Positions 1-8,210 of a stretch of 64,000 bases of DNA are shown here, piece by piece. The notes under the pieces are model-generated. The model made no database searches. It saw only the letters and a list, made by a program, of their open reading frames with translations, and had not been told where the DNA came from. Source of the stretch: Curtobacterium flaccumfaciens pv. betae (GTDB lineage Bacteria; Actinomycetota; Actinomycetes; Actinomycetales; Microbacteriaceae); NCBI RefSeq assembly GCF_026241855.1, contig NZ_JAPJDC010000001.1, positions 2,232,001 through 2,296,000 on the forward strand, read 5' to 3'. A program made the position numbers and the translations under genes. Position 1 is the first letter of the stretch, and every line of letters starts with the position of its first letter.

Positions 1-100
1 CTGCGGAGTACGCGCGCCGGGCGTCCTCGAGGAAACGCTCGACTTCGTCGACGTCGTAACCGAGGGCGGAACGGGCTGCGGTCGGGAAGGTGGTGGCCAC
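1..100 (-). CDS. DivIVA-domain protein, N-terminal fragment (cut by window edge)
   Basis: Only the first 33 codons are in the window. The reverse strand from a GTG at 98-100 reads VATTFPTAARSALGYDVDEV and then a VERFLEDARRAYS stretch. This is the usual beginning of a DivIVA domain (FP-x-G/A-YDVDEVxxFL), found in actinobacterial proteins tied to polar growth or septum placement. It lies about 80 bp downstream of cdsA on the same strand and probably ends the rpsB-to-cdsA gene run. The rest of the protein, including any coiled coil, is outside, so no specific DivIVA subfamily is claimed. Confidence 0.75.
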   Translation of the reverse strand, partial: MATTFPTAARSALGYDVDEVERFLEDARRAYSA

Positions 101-177
101 GGCGTCATTCTGCCAGTCCGGACCCGTGGCACAACCTGGACGCGCTGAGTGCGGCGTTCAGCCCGACACGAGCGCGG

Positions 178-1188
178 TCAGTGGTTGACGATGAGGTACA
201 GCACGTAGGCGACCGCAGCGGACGGCAGGATGCTGTCGATGCGGTCGAGCAGGCCGCCGTGTCCGGGCAGGAACGACGAGATGTCCTTGATGCCGAGGTC
301 GCGCTTGATCATCGACTCGGTCAGGTCGCCGAGCGTGGCCGAACCGGAGATGAGCACACCGAGCAGGACGCCCGTCCACCAGGGCAGCCCGAGCATGAAC
401 AGGGCCACCAGGATGCCGACGACGATGCTCGCCGCCACGGACCCGGCGAAGCCCTCCCACGTCTTCTTGGGGCTGATGCGCGGTGCCATCGGGTGCTTGC
501 CGAGGTTCAGCCCGGTGGCGTACGCGCCGGTGTCGACCGCGACGACGACGAGGATGAACCCAATCACCCAGAGGTTGCCGTCCGGCTGGGCGGAGAGCAG
601 CACGACGCAGGCGCCGAGCAGGGAGATGTAGGCCTGGACGAACAACCCGTTGCTGAGGTCACGGGCGACGTTGCCGGCCGGGGGCTTCTGCCGCGCGACG
701 GCGACCTCGACCAGGCGCCAGACGCTGATCAGGACGATGCCGCCGAGCAGGGTGAACAGCGCCGCCACCTGCCCGACCAGGAACGCCGCCGGCACGATCG
801 CGATCGCGACGGCGACACTCGGGATCCGCGGGACGTCGCGCCCGGCGAACCGCATCGCGCTCGTGAGCTCGTAGACGCCGACACCCAGCAGGAACGCCGC
901 GACCACCATGAAGGACGGCGGCCAGAGGAGCAGCGTGCCGAGCATCACGACGGCGAACGCGAGCGCGATGCCGATCGCTGCCGGCAGGTTGCGCCCGGTC
1001 CGCGCGGTCAGCGCCTCGTTGCGCGCGCCGAAGTCGGCCTTGCGCTGGCGGAGCTGCGCCTCGAAGTCGGTGCGCGCCGCTCGTGCACGCGCATCGAAGT
1101 CCTGACGGAGCCCCTTCTTCACGGGCCCGCTCGACGCGGGCCCGTGCTCTGCTGTGGGGCGGTCATCGCCCTGGTCGGAGCGACGCAT
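178..1188 (-). CDS. cdsA: phosphatidate cytidylyltransferase (CDP-diglyceride synthase)
   Basis: Integral membrane enzyme that makes CDP-diacylglycerol from phosphatidate and CTP, the branch point for phosphatidylinositol, cardiolipin and phosphatidylglycerol. The 336-residue product has a charged cytoplasmic N-terminus of about 65 residues, then about eight hydrophobic segments. The CdsA signature is near the C-terminus (about 292-318: SMIKRDLGIKD followed by PGHGGLLDRID). The ATG overlaps the frr stop by one base (TGATG), indicating translational coupling. The long N-terminal extension is common in actinobacterial CdsA. Confidence 0.96.
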   Translation of the reverse strand: MRRSDQGDDRPTAEHGPASSGPVKKGLRQDFDARARAARTDFEAQLRQRKADFGARNEALTARTGRNLPAAIGIALAFAVVMLGTLLLWPPSFMVVAAFLLGVGVYELTSAMRFAGRDVPRIPSVAVAIAIVPAAFLVGQVAALFTLLGGIVLISVWRLVEVAVARQKPPAGNVARDLSNGLFVQAYISLLGACVVLLSAQPDGNLWVIGFILVVVAVDTGAYATGLNLGKHPMAPRISPKKTWEGFAGSVAASIVVGILVALFMLGLPWWTGVLLGVLISGSATLGDLTESMIKRDLGIKDISSFLPGHGGLLDRIDSILPSAAVAYVLYLIVNH

Positions 1189-1742
1189 CAGACCTCGAGG
1201 AGTTCGGCTTCCTTCTTCTTCAGCGACTCGTCGATCTGGTCGACGTGCTTCTTCGTCAGGGCCTCGAGGTCCTTGTCGCCGCGCGAGATCTCGTCGTCGG
1301 AGATCTCACCCTTGAGTGCGTCGAGGTCGTCCTTGGCCTTGCGGCGGATGTTCCGGACGACGACCTTGTGGTCTTCGCCCTTCGTCCGCACGAGCTTGAC
1401 GAACTCCTTGCGGCGGTCCTTGGTGAGCTCCGGGATCGTCACGCGGACGATGTCGCCGTCGTTCGTCGGGCTGGCGCCGAGGTTCGGGAAGGTCGCGATC
1501 GCGCGCTCGATCTCCTTGAGCGCCGTCTTGTCGTACGGCGTCACGATGAGCGTGCGGGCCTCGGGCGTCTGCAGCGACGCGAGCTGCGCGAGCGGCGTCG
1601 GCGTGCCGTAGTACTCGACCGGGATCTTCTGGAAGAGCGCCGCGTTGATGCGGCCGGTGCGGACGGTCGAGAAGTCGTCCTTGGCGACCTCGACAGCCTT
1701 CGCCATCTTCTCGGTGGCTTCGGTCAGGACATCACTGATCAC
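1188..1742 (-). CDS. frr: ribosome recycling factor
   Basis: Splits post-termination ribosomes together with EF-G. The 184-residue product has the normal length of the family and begins [20 protein letters not shown]. It contains the conserved [14 protein letters not shown] region (about 24-37) and the C-terminal [15 protein letters not shown] helix. It sits between pyrH (46 bp upstream) and cdsA (1-bp overlap), the classical pyrH-frr-cdsA order. Confidence 0.98.
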   Translation of the reverse strand: MISDVLTEATEKMAKAVEVAKDDFSTVRTGRINAALFQKIPVEYYGTPTPLAQLASLQTPEARTLIVTPYDKTALKEIERAIATFPNLGASPTNDGDIVRVTIPELTKDRRKEFVKLVRTKGEDHKVVVRNIRRKAKDDLDALKGEISDDEISRGDKDLEALTKKHVDQIDESLKKKEAELLEV

Positions 1743-1788
1743 GGTGTTACTCCTTCGGTACTGGCGTCGAGTCTAGTCAGCGCGGGGG

Positions 1789-2508
1789 TCAGTTGCTGAC
1801 GACGGTGCCGATGCGCTCGCCACGGATCGCGGCCTGGACGTTGCCCTCGCCCTCCATGCCGAAGACGTGCATCGGCATGCCGTTGTCCATGCAGAGCGAG
1901 AACGCGGTGGCGTCGACGACCTTGAGGCCCTTCAGCAGCGCGTCCTGGTAGGTCACGTGGTGCAGCTTCTCGGCCGAGGCGTCCTTCTTCGGGTCGGCGG
2001 TGTACACGCCGTCGACGCCGTTCTTGGCGACGAGGACCTCGTCCGCCTTGATCTCGAGCGCACGCTGCGCCGCGACCGTGTCGGTCGAGAAGTACGGCAG
2101 TCCGGCACCGGCGCCGAAGATGACGACCCGGCCCTTCTCGAGGTGCCGCTCGGCGCGCCGCGGGATGTACGGCTCGGCGACCTGGGTCATCGCGATGGCG
2201 GACTGCACGCGGGTGGCAGCTCCCGCCTGCTCGAGGAAGTCCTGCAGCGCGAGTGCGTTCATCACCGTGCCGAGCATGCCCATGTAGTCGGCGCGACCGC
2301 GGTCCATGCCGCGCTGCGAGAGCTCGGCACCGCGGAAGAAGTTGCCCCCGCCGACGACGATCGCGATCTCGACCTCGCGCGCGGCGACGGCGATCTCCTT
2401 GGCGATGGTGCCGATCACGTCGGGGTTCACCCCGAGGGAGCCGGCGCCGAACGCCTCTCCCGACAGCTTCAGCAGAACGCGGCGTCGTCCGGTCTTCTCG
2501 TCGGTCAT
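1789..2508 (-). CDS. pyrH: UMP kinase
   Basis: Phosphorylates UMP to UDP in pyrimidine synthesis. It is the bacterial hexameric amino-acid-kinase-fold enzyme. The product is 239 residues, the family's usual size. Visible motifs are [13 protein letters not shown] (8-20), [10 protein letters not shown] and [15 protein letters not shown]. The start at 2508 is chosen because [10 protein letters not shown] begins just before the first strand and AAGGG lies about 10 nt upstream. The reading frame stays open further upstream, but that would add 40 low-similarity residues. A strong terminator lies between this gene and tsf, so pyrH-frr-cdsA probably has its own promoter in 2509-2586. Confidence 0.97.
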   Translation of the reverse strand: MTDEKTGRRRVLLKLSGEAFGAGSLGVNPDVIGTIAKEIAVAAREVEIAIVVGGGNFFRGAELSQRGMDRGRADYMGMLGTVMNALALQDFLEQAGAATRVQSAIAMTQVAEPYIPRRAERHLEKGRVVIFGAGAGLPYFSTDTVAAQRALEIKADEVLVAKNGVDGVYTADPKKDASAEKLHHVTYQDALLKGLKVVDATAFSLCMDNGMPMHVFGMEGEGNVQAAIRGERIGTVVSN

Positions 2509-2586
2509 CTGGTCCGCACCCTTCGTCGTGGTCTCGTGGAAATGTACTCGCGGATGTGTCGCGCGCGTGCCGTGCCGGTGCGCGCG

Positions 2587-2627
2587 AAAAACGGGGCCAG
2601 GAACCTCGTTGGTTCCTGACCCCGTCA
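2587..2627 (-). terminator. Rho-independent terminator downstream of tsf
   Basis: Read on the minus strand, ACGGGGTCAGGAACC, a 5-nt loop AACGA and GGTTCCTGGCCCCGT form a 15-bp stem with one G-U pair, followed immediately by TTTTTC. It starts 9 bp after the tsf stop and separates rpsB-tsf from pyrH-frr-cdsA. Confidence 0.93.
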
Positions 2628-2635
2628 CGGGTTCG

Positions 2636-3463
2636 TTACGCGCCGACCTTGACGCGGGCGAAGCCCTGGATCGTGATGCCGGCGTTCTCGGCGGCCTTCG
2701 CGACGGAGATCTTGTTGTCCTTCGCGTAGTCCTGGTCGAGGAGCGACACCTGCTTGATGTAGGCGTTCACCCGGCCCTCGACGATCTTCGGGAGCGCAGC
2801 CTCGGGCTTGCCCTCTTCGCGCGTGATCGCCTCGACGGTCGCACGCTCCTTCTCGATGGCCTCGGCCGGGACCTCGTCGCGCGTCAGGTACGTCGGGTTC
2901 GCGAACGCGACGTGCTGCGCGATCGAACGTGCCTCGGCGGCGTTGTCACCCTCGTACGCGATGACGACGGCGATCTGCGGCGGCAGGTCCTGGCTGATCT
3001 TGTGCAGGTAGATCTCGAAGGCCGAGCCCTCGACACGGCGGACCGTGCGGACCTCGAGCTTCTCGCCCAGCGCGGCGGCCGACTCGTTGACGACCTCGAG
3101 GACGGTCTTGCCGTCCAGCGGTGCGGCGTTGGCGGCAGCGACGTCGGCGGCACCGGCAGCGGCGACAGCGCCCAGCACCTTGTCGGCGAGGGTGGTGAAC
3201 TTCTCGTTCTTCGCGACGAAGTCGGTCTCGCTCGCCAGCTCGACGACCGTGGCGGCGCCGTTCTCGGAGGTCGCGACGACGACACCTTCGGAGGTGGCAC
3301 GGTCGTCGCGCTTGGCGACGGCCTTGGCACCCTTGATGCGGAGCAGCTCGACGGCCTTGTCGTAGTCGCCGTCGGCCTCGACGAGCGCGTTCTTCGCGTC
3401 CATCATGCCGGCGCCGAGGTCCTCGCGGAGCTTCTTCACGTCAGCAGCGGTGAAGTTTGCCAT
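2636..3463 (-). CDS. tsf: translation elongation factor Ts
   Basis: Guanine-nucleotide exchange factor for EF-Tu. The 275-residue product starts [20 protein letters not shown] and carries the family N-terminal [18 protein letters not shown] helix-turn (about 22-39) and the TDFVAKNE core. The start at 3463 has an AGAAAGGA ribosome-binding site about 10 nt upstream. An in-frame extension further upstream is Arg/Pro-rich and not EF-Ts-like, so it is rejected. It follows rpsB on the same strand after an 88-bp gap that holds a hairpin. Confidence 0.98.
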   Translation of the reverse strand: MANFTAADVKKLREDLGAGMMDAKNALVEADGDYDKAVELLRIKGAKAVAKRDDRATSEGVVVATSENGAATVVELASETDFVAKNEKFTTLADKVLGAVAAAGAADVAAANAAPLDGKTVLEVVNESAAALGEKLEVRTVRRVEGSAFEIYLHKISQDLPPQIAVVIAYEGDNAAEARSIAQHVAFANPTYLTRDEVPAEAIEKERATVEAITREEGKPEAALPKIVEGRVNAYIKQVSLLDQDYAKDNKISVAKAAENAGITIQGFARVKVGA

Positions 3464-3513
3464 TGACTGGAGTCCTTTCTGGACTGTACGTGTGTGGAGA
3501 GTGGAGTGCAGTC

Positions 3514-3545
3514 GGGGCGCCGGACCCGGTGGGGTCCGGCGCCCC
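3514..3545 (-). terminator. GC-rich hairpin between rpsB and tsf (no U-tract)
   Basis: GGGGCGCCGGACCC and its exact complement flank a 4-nt loop, giving a perfect 14-bp stem just after the rpsB stop. There is no T-run on either strand. It is more likely an attenuator, processing site or mRNA-stabilising hairpin that sets the rpsB:tsf ratio than a full terminator. Confidence 0.55.
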
Positions 3546-3551
3546 GGCGAC

Positions 3552-4469
3552 TCACTCGGCGGGGGTGGTCTCCGCGGCTGCCTCGGCCTCGGCCGTCGGC
3601 TCCGCGTTCTTCGCCTCGTCGGCGATCGGCTCGCCGATCTCCTTCGCGGCGACCTGCGCGTCAGCGTCGTTCTCCTCGACGGGGGCGGCGGGCGCCTCGG
3701 TCGTGGCGGCGGTCTCGCCACCGAGGAGCTCCTGCTCCCACTCGGCGAGGGGCTCGCTGGCCTCGTCCTCGTCGCCACCGTTGTGGCGGGTCTTCAGGCC
3801 CTCGGCCGCTGCGTCGGCGACGATGCGGGTCAGGAGACCGACGGAGCGGATCGCGTCGTCGTTGCCCGGGATCGGGTACGTGATCTCGTCGGGGTCGCAG
3901 TTGGTGTCGAGGATGCCGATGATCGGGATACCGAGCTTCTGCGCCTCGTCGACGGCGAGGTGCTCCTTCTTGGTGTCGACGATCCAGAGCGCGCTCGGGG
4001 TCCGCGTGAGGTTGCGGATACCACCGAGGGTCTTGTGGAGCTTGTCCAGCTCGCGCTTCTTGATGAGGAGCTCCTTCTTGGTGAAGCCCTTCGTCGTGTC
4101 GTCGAAGTCGATCTCCTCGAGCTCCTTCATGCGCGCGAGGCGCTTGGAGACCGTCTGGAAGTTCGTGAGCAGACCGCCGAGCCAACGCTGGTTGACGTAC
4201 GGCTGGCCGACGCGGGTCGCCTGCTCGGCGATGGAGCCCTGGGCCTGCTTCTTGGTGCCCACGAAGAGGATCGTGCCACCGTGCGCGACCGTCTCCTTGA
4301 CGAAGTCGTACGCGCGGTCGATGAAGGCCAGCGACTGCTGCAGGTCGATGATGTGGATGCCCGAGCGCTCGGCGAGGATGAAGCGCTTCACCTTCGGGTT
4401 CCACCGACGGGTCTGGTGTCCGAAGTGGACGCCGCTGTCGAGCAGCTGGCGGATGGTGACGACGGCCAT
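3552..4469 (-). CDS. rpsB: 30S ribosomal protein S2
   Basis: Small-subunit ribosomal protein. The 305-residue product has a complete S2 core ([20 protein letters not shown] at the N-terminus, then [10 protein letters not shown] and [12 protein letters not shown]). A low-complexity acidic Ala/Glu-rich tail follows from about residue 245. That tail is longer than in most bacteria but common in Microbacteriaceae. A strong AAGGAGGA site lies 7-8 nt before the ATG at 4469. The leader (4470-4698) contains three stable hairpins (see findings). Confidence 0.98.
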   Translation of the reverse strand: MAVVTIRQLLDSGVHFGHQTRRWNPKVKRFILAERSGIHIIDLQQSLAFIDRAYDFVKETVAHGGTILFVGTKKQAQGSIAEQATRVGQPYVNQRWLGGLLTNFQTVSKRLARMKELEEIDFDDTTKGFTKKELLIKKRELDKLHKTLGGIRNLTRTPSALWIVDTKKEHLAVDEAQKLGIPIIGILDTNCDPDEITYPIPGNDDAIRSVGLLTRIVADAAAEGLKTRHNGGDEDEASEPLAEWEQELLGGETAATTEAPAAPVEENDADAQVAAKEIGEPIADEAKNAEPTAEAEAAAETTPAE

Positions 4470-4547
4470 GTGCCGTCCTCCTTCTGTGTTCTCGGCGCGC
4501 AGCCGTGCTCTCGCACGTCGCTGCGGACCTGTTGCGGTTGTGTCGAT

Positions 4548-4640
4548 CACGACCGTCGGTCGTGGTCCCTGGTGTCCTGGCACGCGACCGCCCGCTCGTG
4601 AGAGCGGGACCGGTGGTCGGGTACCGAGCCCGTGAGGGCT
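4548..4640 (-). promoter_or_regulatory. structured rpsB 5' leader with three hairpins
   Basis: Three perfect stems lie in a row in the rpsB leader: 4548-4564 (7-bp stem, 3-nt loop), 4591-4608 (CCCGCTC-GTGA-GAGCGGG) and 4627-4640 (AGCCC-GTGA-GGGCT). Two share the same tetraloop on the DNA. Ribosomal-protein operons are often autoregulated through leader RNA, so this may be an S2-binding leader. That role is an inference from structure only. Confidence 0.4.
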
Positions 4641-4698
4641 TGGTGGACACGCGAAGTCAGCGCGCATCAGCACGCTGCTGGATAGATGCTAACAGAAG

Positions 4699-4746
4699 GG
4701 AGGCCCGGATCACGCGCGCCTCGCGGCTGACGTGATCCGGGCCTCC
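4699..4746 (-). terminator. 16-bp inverted repeat after the MFS gene
   Basis: GGAGGCCCGGATCACG at 4699-4714 and its exact complement at 4731-4746 flank a 16-nt loop. On the minus strand it begins about 45 bp after the MFS stop and is followed by a weak T-rich stretch (CTTCTGTT). The GGAGGCCCG ends match the palindrome family described in the findings, so it probably ends the MFS transcript ahead of the rpsB promoter. Confidence 0.7.
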
Positions 4747-4791
4747 TGTCCGGCGATCCGTGCGGAACGGACGCGGTGCGCGACCGGCCGA

Positions 4792-6234
4792 TCAGGCCTT
4801 GGCGTCCACCGTGTCGCCGTCGGCGGAGATGCCCATCTCCTCGAGCGAGCGGCCCTTGGTCTCCGGGATCTTGGCGATGACGAAGAACAGCGACAGCAAC
4901 GCGAACAGCGCGTAGATGCCGTAGGTGACCGTCAGGTTGAAGCCGGACAGCACCGGGAACGAGATCGTGACGATGAAGTTCGCGATCCAGTTGGCGGCCG
5001 AGCCGATGCCCAGCGCGGTGGCACGGATGCGGTTCGGGAACATCTCGCCGAGCAGCACCCACATGAGCGGACCCCACGTGGCACCGAAGGACACCACGAA
5101 GAGGTTCGCGAAGATCAGCGCGATGACGCCCCACGAGCCGGGGAGGCTCGGGCTGCCGTCGACGATCGTCGCCTGCGAGAACGCGATGGCGACCATGGTG
5201 AGCGAGACGAACATGCCCGCCGAACCGGCGACGAGCAGCGGCTTGCGGCCGACCTTGTCGACCAGGAAGATCGCGATGAAGGTCACGGCGACGTTGACCA
5301 CCGAGGTGATCGTGGAGATGAGGAACGAGTCCTCCTCCTTGAAGCCGACGGCCTGCCAGAGCGTCGTCGAGTAGTAGAAGATCACGTTGATGCCGACGAA
5401 CTGCTGCAGCACGGCCAGGATGATGCCCACCCAGACGATCGGCTGGAGCCCGAAGCGGTTGCCCCGGATGGAGCCCTTCTTCTCGTTGGCTTCCTTCTCG
5501 ATGCCGTCCTGGATCTCCTCCAGGCTCGTGTTCACGGTGTCGCGCGGGACGATCTTGCCCATCACCACGCGCGCGTCGTCAGCACGACCCTTGGTGAGCA
5601 GGTAGCGCGGGGACTCCGGCAGCGTGATCGCCAGGACGCCGTAGACGACCGAGGGGATCACCCCGACCAGGAACATCCAGCGCCAGGCCGCGAGACCCCA
5701 GACCTCGGCCGAGGCGCTGCCCGCGGTGACGGCGAAGAGCTGGTCGGACAGGAGCGCGGCGAAGATACCGAGCGTGATCGCCAGCTGCTGGAACGAGGCC
5801 AGCCGCCCGCGGATCGCCTTCGGGGAGACCTCGGAGATGTACGCCGGTGCGATGACCGAGGCGGTACCGATGCCGAGACCGCCGACGAGACGCCAGATCA
5901 CGAGGTCCCACGTCGCGAACGCGAACGCCGAACCGATCGACGAGACGAAGAACAGCACGGCGGCCCAGAACATGATCCGGGTGCGGCCGTAGCGGTCGGC
6001 GAGGCGGCCGGCGAAGTAGGCGCCGAACGCACAGCCGATCAGGGCCGAGGCGACGGCGAAGCCGCTGGCCGCGTCGGAGAGGTTGAACTCGCCCTTGATC
6101 GCGTCGACGGCGCCGTTGATGACGGACGAGTCGAAGCCGAACAGGAAGCCACCGACCGCCGCCGCGATGGCGAACAGGGTGACCTTCCCCTTGAACGCAC
6201 GGTCTTCGCCGTGCCCGGTGGTCGTGGTGGACAC
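4792..6234 (-). CDS. MFS sugar-porter family transporter
   Basis: Twelve-helix major facilitator of the sugar porter family, probably a proton-coupled monosaccharide importer. The hallmarks are present in order: GRLADRYGR after TM2, PESPRYLL before the central loop, QQFVGINVIFYYS in TM7, DKVGRKPLL between TM8 and TM9, and PETKGRSLEEM at the C-terminus. The GTG at 6234 is preferred because AGGAG ends 4 nt upstream. An ATG 13 codons further up (6273) is also in frame. The gene stands alone between rpsB and an M23 gene, so the substrate cannot be told from context. Confidence 0.9.
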   Translation of the reverse strand: MSTTTTGHGEDRAFKGKVTLFAIAAAVGGFLFGFDSSVINGAVDAIKGEFNLSDAASGFAVASALIGCAFGAYFAGRLADRYGRTRIMFWAAVLFFVSSIGSAFAFATWDLVIWRLVGGLGIGTASVIAPAYISEVSPKAIRGRLASFQQLAITLGIFAALLSDQLFAVTAGSASAEVWGLAAWRWMFLVGVIPSVVYGVLAITLPESPRYLLTKGRADDARVVMGKIVPRDTVNTSLEEIQDGIEKEANEKKGSIRGNRFGLQPIVWVGIILAVLQQFVGINVIFYYSTTLWQAVGFKEEDSFLISTITSVVNVAVTFIAIFLVDKVGRKPLLVAGSAGMFVSLTMVAIAFSQATIVDGSPSLPGSWGVIALIFANLFVVSFGATWGPLMWVLLGEMFPNRIRATALGIGSAANWIANFIVTISFPVLSGFNLTVTYGIYALFALLSLFFVIAKIPETKGRSLEEMGISADGDTVDAKA

Positions 6235-6551
6235 GATGCTCCTGGGTTCTGCCGCCGTGCCGGTGTGCAGCACGGTGCCCCGGCGGTCGGCTGGTTCGCC
6301 GTCCGAGCGGCGTTGCGTGTTCCGGAGCGGCCCCGACTGTACTCCTCGCTCGGGATCTGGTCATAACCGGGGCGTGATCGGGACGGGCGGCCCCGCGCGC
6401 CGACGCGGAACGACACTGTCGCCGTCGTACGACGTCGGTTCTGTCGCTTCCGTCCTCGGCACATTCCTCCCCAGGCCTGGAGGCGCGACTCCCCCTCCAC
6501 AGATCGCCCCGGTCCGCCCCGTGGCCGGGTTCCACTGCCCAGGCTGGGGAC
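6235..6551. other. divergent intergenic region without a gene
   Basis: About 317 bp separate the divergently transcribed MFS and M23 genes. I see no conserved coding sequence, RNA gene or strong inverted repeat. Promoters for both genes must be here. A possible extended -10 for the M23 gene (CAGGCT, 6 nt before its ATG) is at 6540-6545. Confidence 0.5.
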
Positions 6552-7178
6552 ATGCGATCGAGCGCACGTCCCGTCCTGCTGTCCGTCGTGTGCGTTGCGC
6601 TGCTGAGCGGGACGGTGCTGAGCGGGACCGTGGTGTTCGGTGCCGCGCCGTCGACGGGAGGCGGGGCGACGGTGGGCTCCGGGGAGTCGGCGGGCGCCGG
6701 GGCGTCGGTGGGTGCCGGGGCGTCGGTGGACACTGTGACCGAGCCGCGCCGGGTCGAGGCTCGCTGGGTCTGGCCCACCGGATCGCGGGTGGTCGAGCGC
6801 GCATGGGAGGCACCGTCCTCGGACTACGCCGCCGGCCACCGGGGCCTCGACGTCCCGGCCGTCCTCGGCAGCCCTGCTTCGGCGGTGGACGACGGCACCG
6901 TGGCGTTCGCCGGGGCGGTCGGCGGCCGCACCGTCGTGACGATCGACCACGGTGACGGGCTGGTCAGCACGCTCGACTCGGTGACCCCCCTGGTCGCCGC
7001 CGGCGACGAGGTGGTGCAGGGCGCGCCGGTCGGCCGTGTCTCGGTCGGGCACTGTCCGGAGTCCGCGCCGTGCCTGCACCTCGGTGCTCGTGTCGACGGT
7101 CGCTACGTCGACCCGATGGCGTACCTGCCACCGGCCGAGTGGCCGGTGCTGCTGCCCGAATCGGCTTGGCCCGGGTGA
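6552..7178 (+). CDS. secreted M23-family (LytM-like) protein, probably catalytically degenerate
   Basis: 208 residues: a signal peptide or membrane anchor (about 8-30), a Gly/Ala/Ser-rich linker and a LytM domain (about 65-205). The first zinc-site motif is intact (H96 and D100 in GHRGLDV). In the HxH motif the first His is Cys (C174-L-H176), and the usual catalytic His in the YAHL loop is replaced by STLDSVT. Zinc may still bind, but peptidoglycan endopeptidase activity is doubtful. Such proteins can act as hydrolase activators or wall-binding factors (general family knowledge). It stands alone and convergent with xerC. Confidence 0.8.
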   Translation: MRSSARPVLLSVVCVALLSGTVLSGTVVFGAAPSTGGGATVGSGESAGAGASVGAGASVDTVTEPRRVEARWVWPTGSRVVERAWEAPSSDYAAGHRGLDVPAVLGSPASAVDDGTVAFAGAVGGRTVVTIDHGDGLVSTLDSVTPLVAAGDEVVQGAPVGRVSVGHCPESAPCLHLGARVDGRYVDPMAYLPPAEWPVLLPESAWPG

Positions 7179-7192
7179 GCCGAACGACCTGG

Positions 7193-7233
7193 ACCGACCG
7201 GGAACCGACCGGGAACCGATCGGAACCGGACGG
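7193..7233. repeat. short tandem repeat of an 11-mer
   Basis: The 11-mer ACCGACCGGGA occurs twice exactly (7193-7203, 7204-7214), followed by degenerate copies. It fills the 74-bp convergent gap between the M23 gene and xerC. This is the only convergent gap over 60 bp in the window without the long palindrome. Confidence 0.6.
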
Positions 7234-7252
7234 GACGCACGTCGGCGCAGGG

Positions 7253-8185
7253 TCAGGCGCGCGGGTGCGCTGTCCGGTACACCTCGCGCAGCCGGGCCGA
7301 CGACACGTGCGTGTAGATCTGCGTCGTCCCGAGGCTGGCGTGACCGAGGAGTTCCTGCACCGCGCGCAGGTCCGCTCCGCCGTCGAGCAGGTGCGTCGCC
7401 GCGGTGTGCCGGAAGGTGTGCGGACCGCTCGGACCCTCGCCCGGCAGGTCACCGAGCAACCGGGCGACCACGCGGTAGGCACTGCGGACGCCGAGTCGGG
7501 CACCACGGTCGCCGAGGAACAGCGCCGCGCCTGCAGGTCCCTCCGCCCGTGCGGCGAGGGTGGGCCGTCCGCGCTCGAGCCACGCCTCGAGTGCGTCCCG
7601 CGCCGGAACCCCGAACGGCACCACGCGTTCCTTGCCGCCCTTGCCGAGCACCCGCACGGTCAAGCGTCCGCGATCGACGTCGGTCACGTCGATCCCGACG
7701 AGTTCGCTGACCCGGATGGCCGCCGCGTACAGGAGCTCGACGAGGGCCAGGTCCCGCAACGCCGTCGGGTCGTCCGTCGCCGCCCGGGAACCGAGTCCGT
7801 CGAGCAGGGCGCGCACCTGGTCGGCCGACACCACGCGCGGCAGGTGTGCCCCACCCTTCGGGGCGCGGAGCCGGACCCCGGCGTCGGTCGTCGTCACCCC
7901 GATCTCGCTCGCCCAACGCGTGAACGCCCGCACGGACGAAGACCGCCTGGCGATGGTCGACCGGGCGAGCCCCCGGTGGTCGGCGTCCCACAGCCAGTCG
8001 CGCAGGAGCTCGAGCTCGACGTCGGCGACGCGGTCGATGCCGCGACCGTCCGCGAACGCCACGAGCTGCTCGAGGTCGTTGGCGTACGCACGGAGGGTCT
8101 GCTCGCTGAGGCCACGCGCGTGCCGGGCGTGCCCGAGGAAGGCGTCCACCGCCACCACGAGTCGACCGTCCGTCCGCGCAACCAC
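7253..8185 (-). CDS. xerC: tyrosine recombinase, XerC type
   Basis: Site-specific recombinase that resolves chromosome dimers with XerD at dif. In the 310-residue product the SAM-like N-terminal DNA-binding domain covers about 1-100. The catalytic set is complete: R158 (IRVSEL), K182 (GKGGKER), H256-x-x-R259 (HTFRH), H282 and nucleophile Y291 (IYTHV). The housekeeping setting next to dprA-comM-yraN matches XerC rather than a phage integrase. The GTG at 8185 has a TACGCT box exactly 6 nt upstream and no ribosome-binding site, which suggests a leaderless message. Confidence 0.93.
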   Translation of the reverse strand: MVARTDGRLVVAVDAFLGHARHARGLSEQTLRAYANDLEQLVAFADGRGIDRVADVELELLRDWLWDADHRGLARSTIARRSSSVRAFTRWASEIGVTTTDAGVRLRAPKGGAHLPRVVSADQVRALLDGLGSRAATDDPTALRDLALVELLYAAAIRVSELVGIDVTDVDRGRLTVRVLGKGGKERVVPFGVPARDALEAWLERGRPTLAARAEGPAGAALFLGDRGARLGVRSAYRVVARLLGDLPGEGPSGPHTFRHTAATHLLDGGADLRAVQELLGHASLGTTQIYTHVSSARLREVYRTAHPRA

Positions 8186-8191
8186 GACGCC

Positions 8192-8197
8192 AGCGTA
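8192..8197 (-). promoter_or_regulatory. -10 box of a leaderless xerC transcript
   Basis: On the minus strand TACGCT is followed by 6 nt and the xerC GTG. With normal -10 to +1 spacing, transcription would start at the start codon itself. Confidence 0.5.
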
Positions 8198-8210
8198 CGG
8201 CGACCCGACG

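Noticed and set aside
1121..1153. Inverted repeat CACGGGCCCG...CGGGCCCGTG as a terminator
   Set aside because: It lies within the 5' coding region of cdsA and has no U-tract. The codons explain it.
181..1611. Long open frames antisense to cdsA-frr, and similar long antisense frames throughout (for example 33280-36984 over smc)
   Set aside because: They are Arg/Asp/Gly/Val-rich shadows expected from GC-rich third positions. They have no recognisable domains and lie opposite well-known genes.
2509..2628. N-terminal extension of PyrH
   Set aside because: It overlaps the tsf terminator and has no family similarity. [10 protein letters not shown] with a ribosome-binding site is a better start.
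7253..8185. Phage or island integrase
   Set aside because: All XerC residues are present, the neighbours are dprA-comM-yraN, and there are no att-like repeats, tRNA or phage genes beside it.
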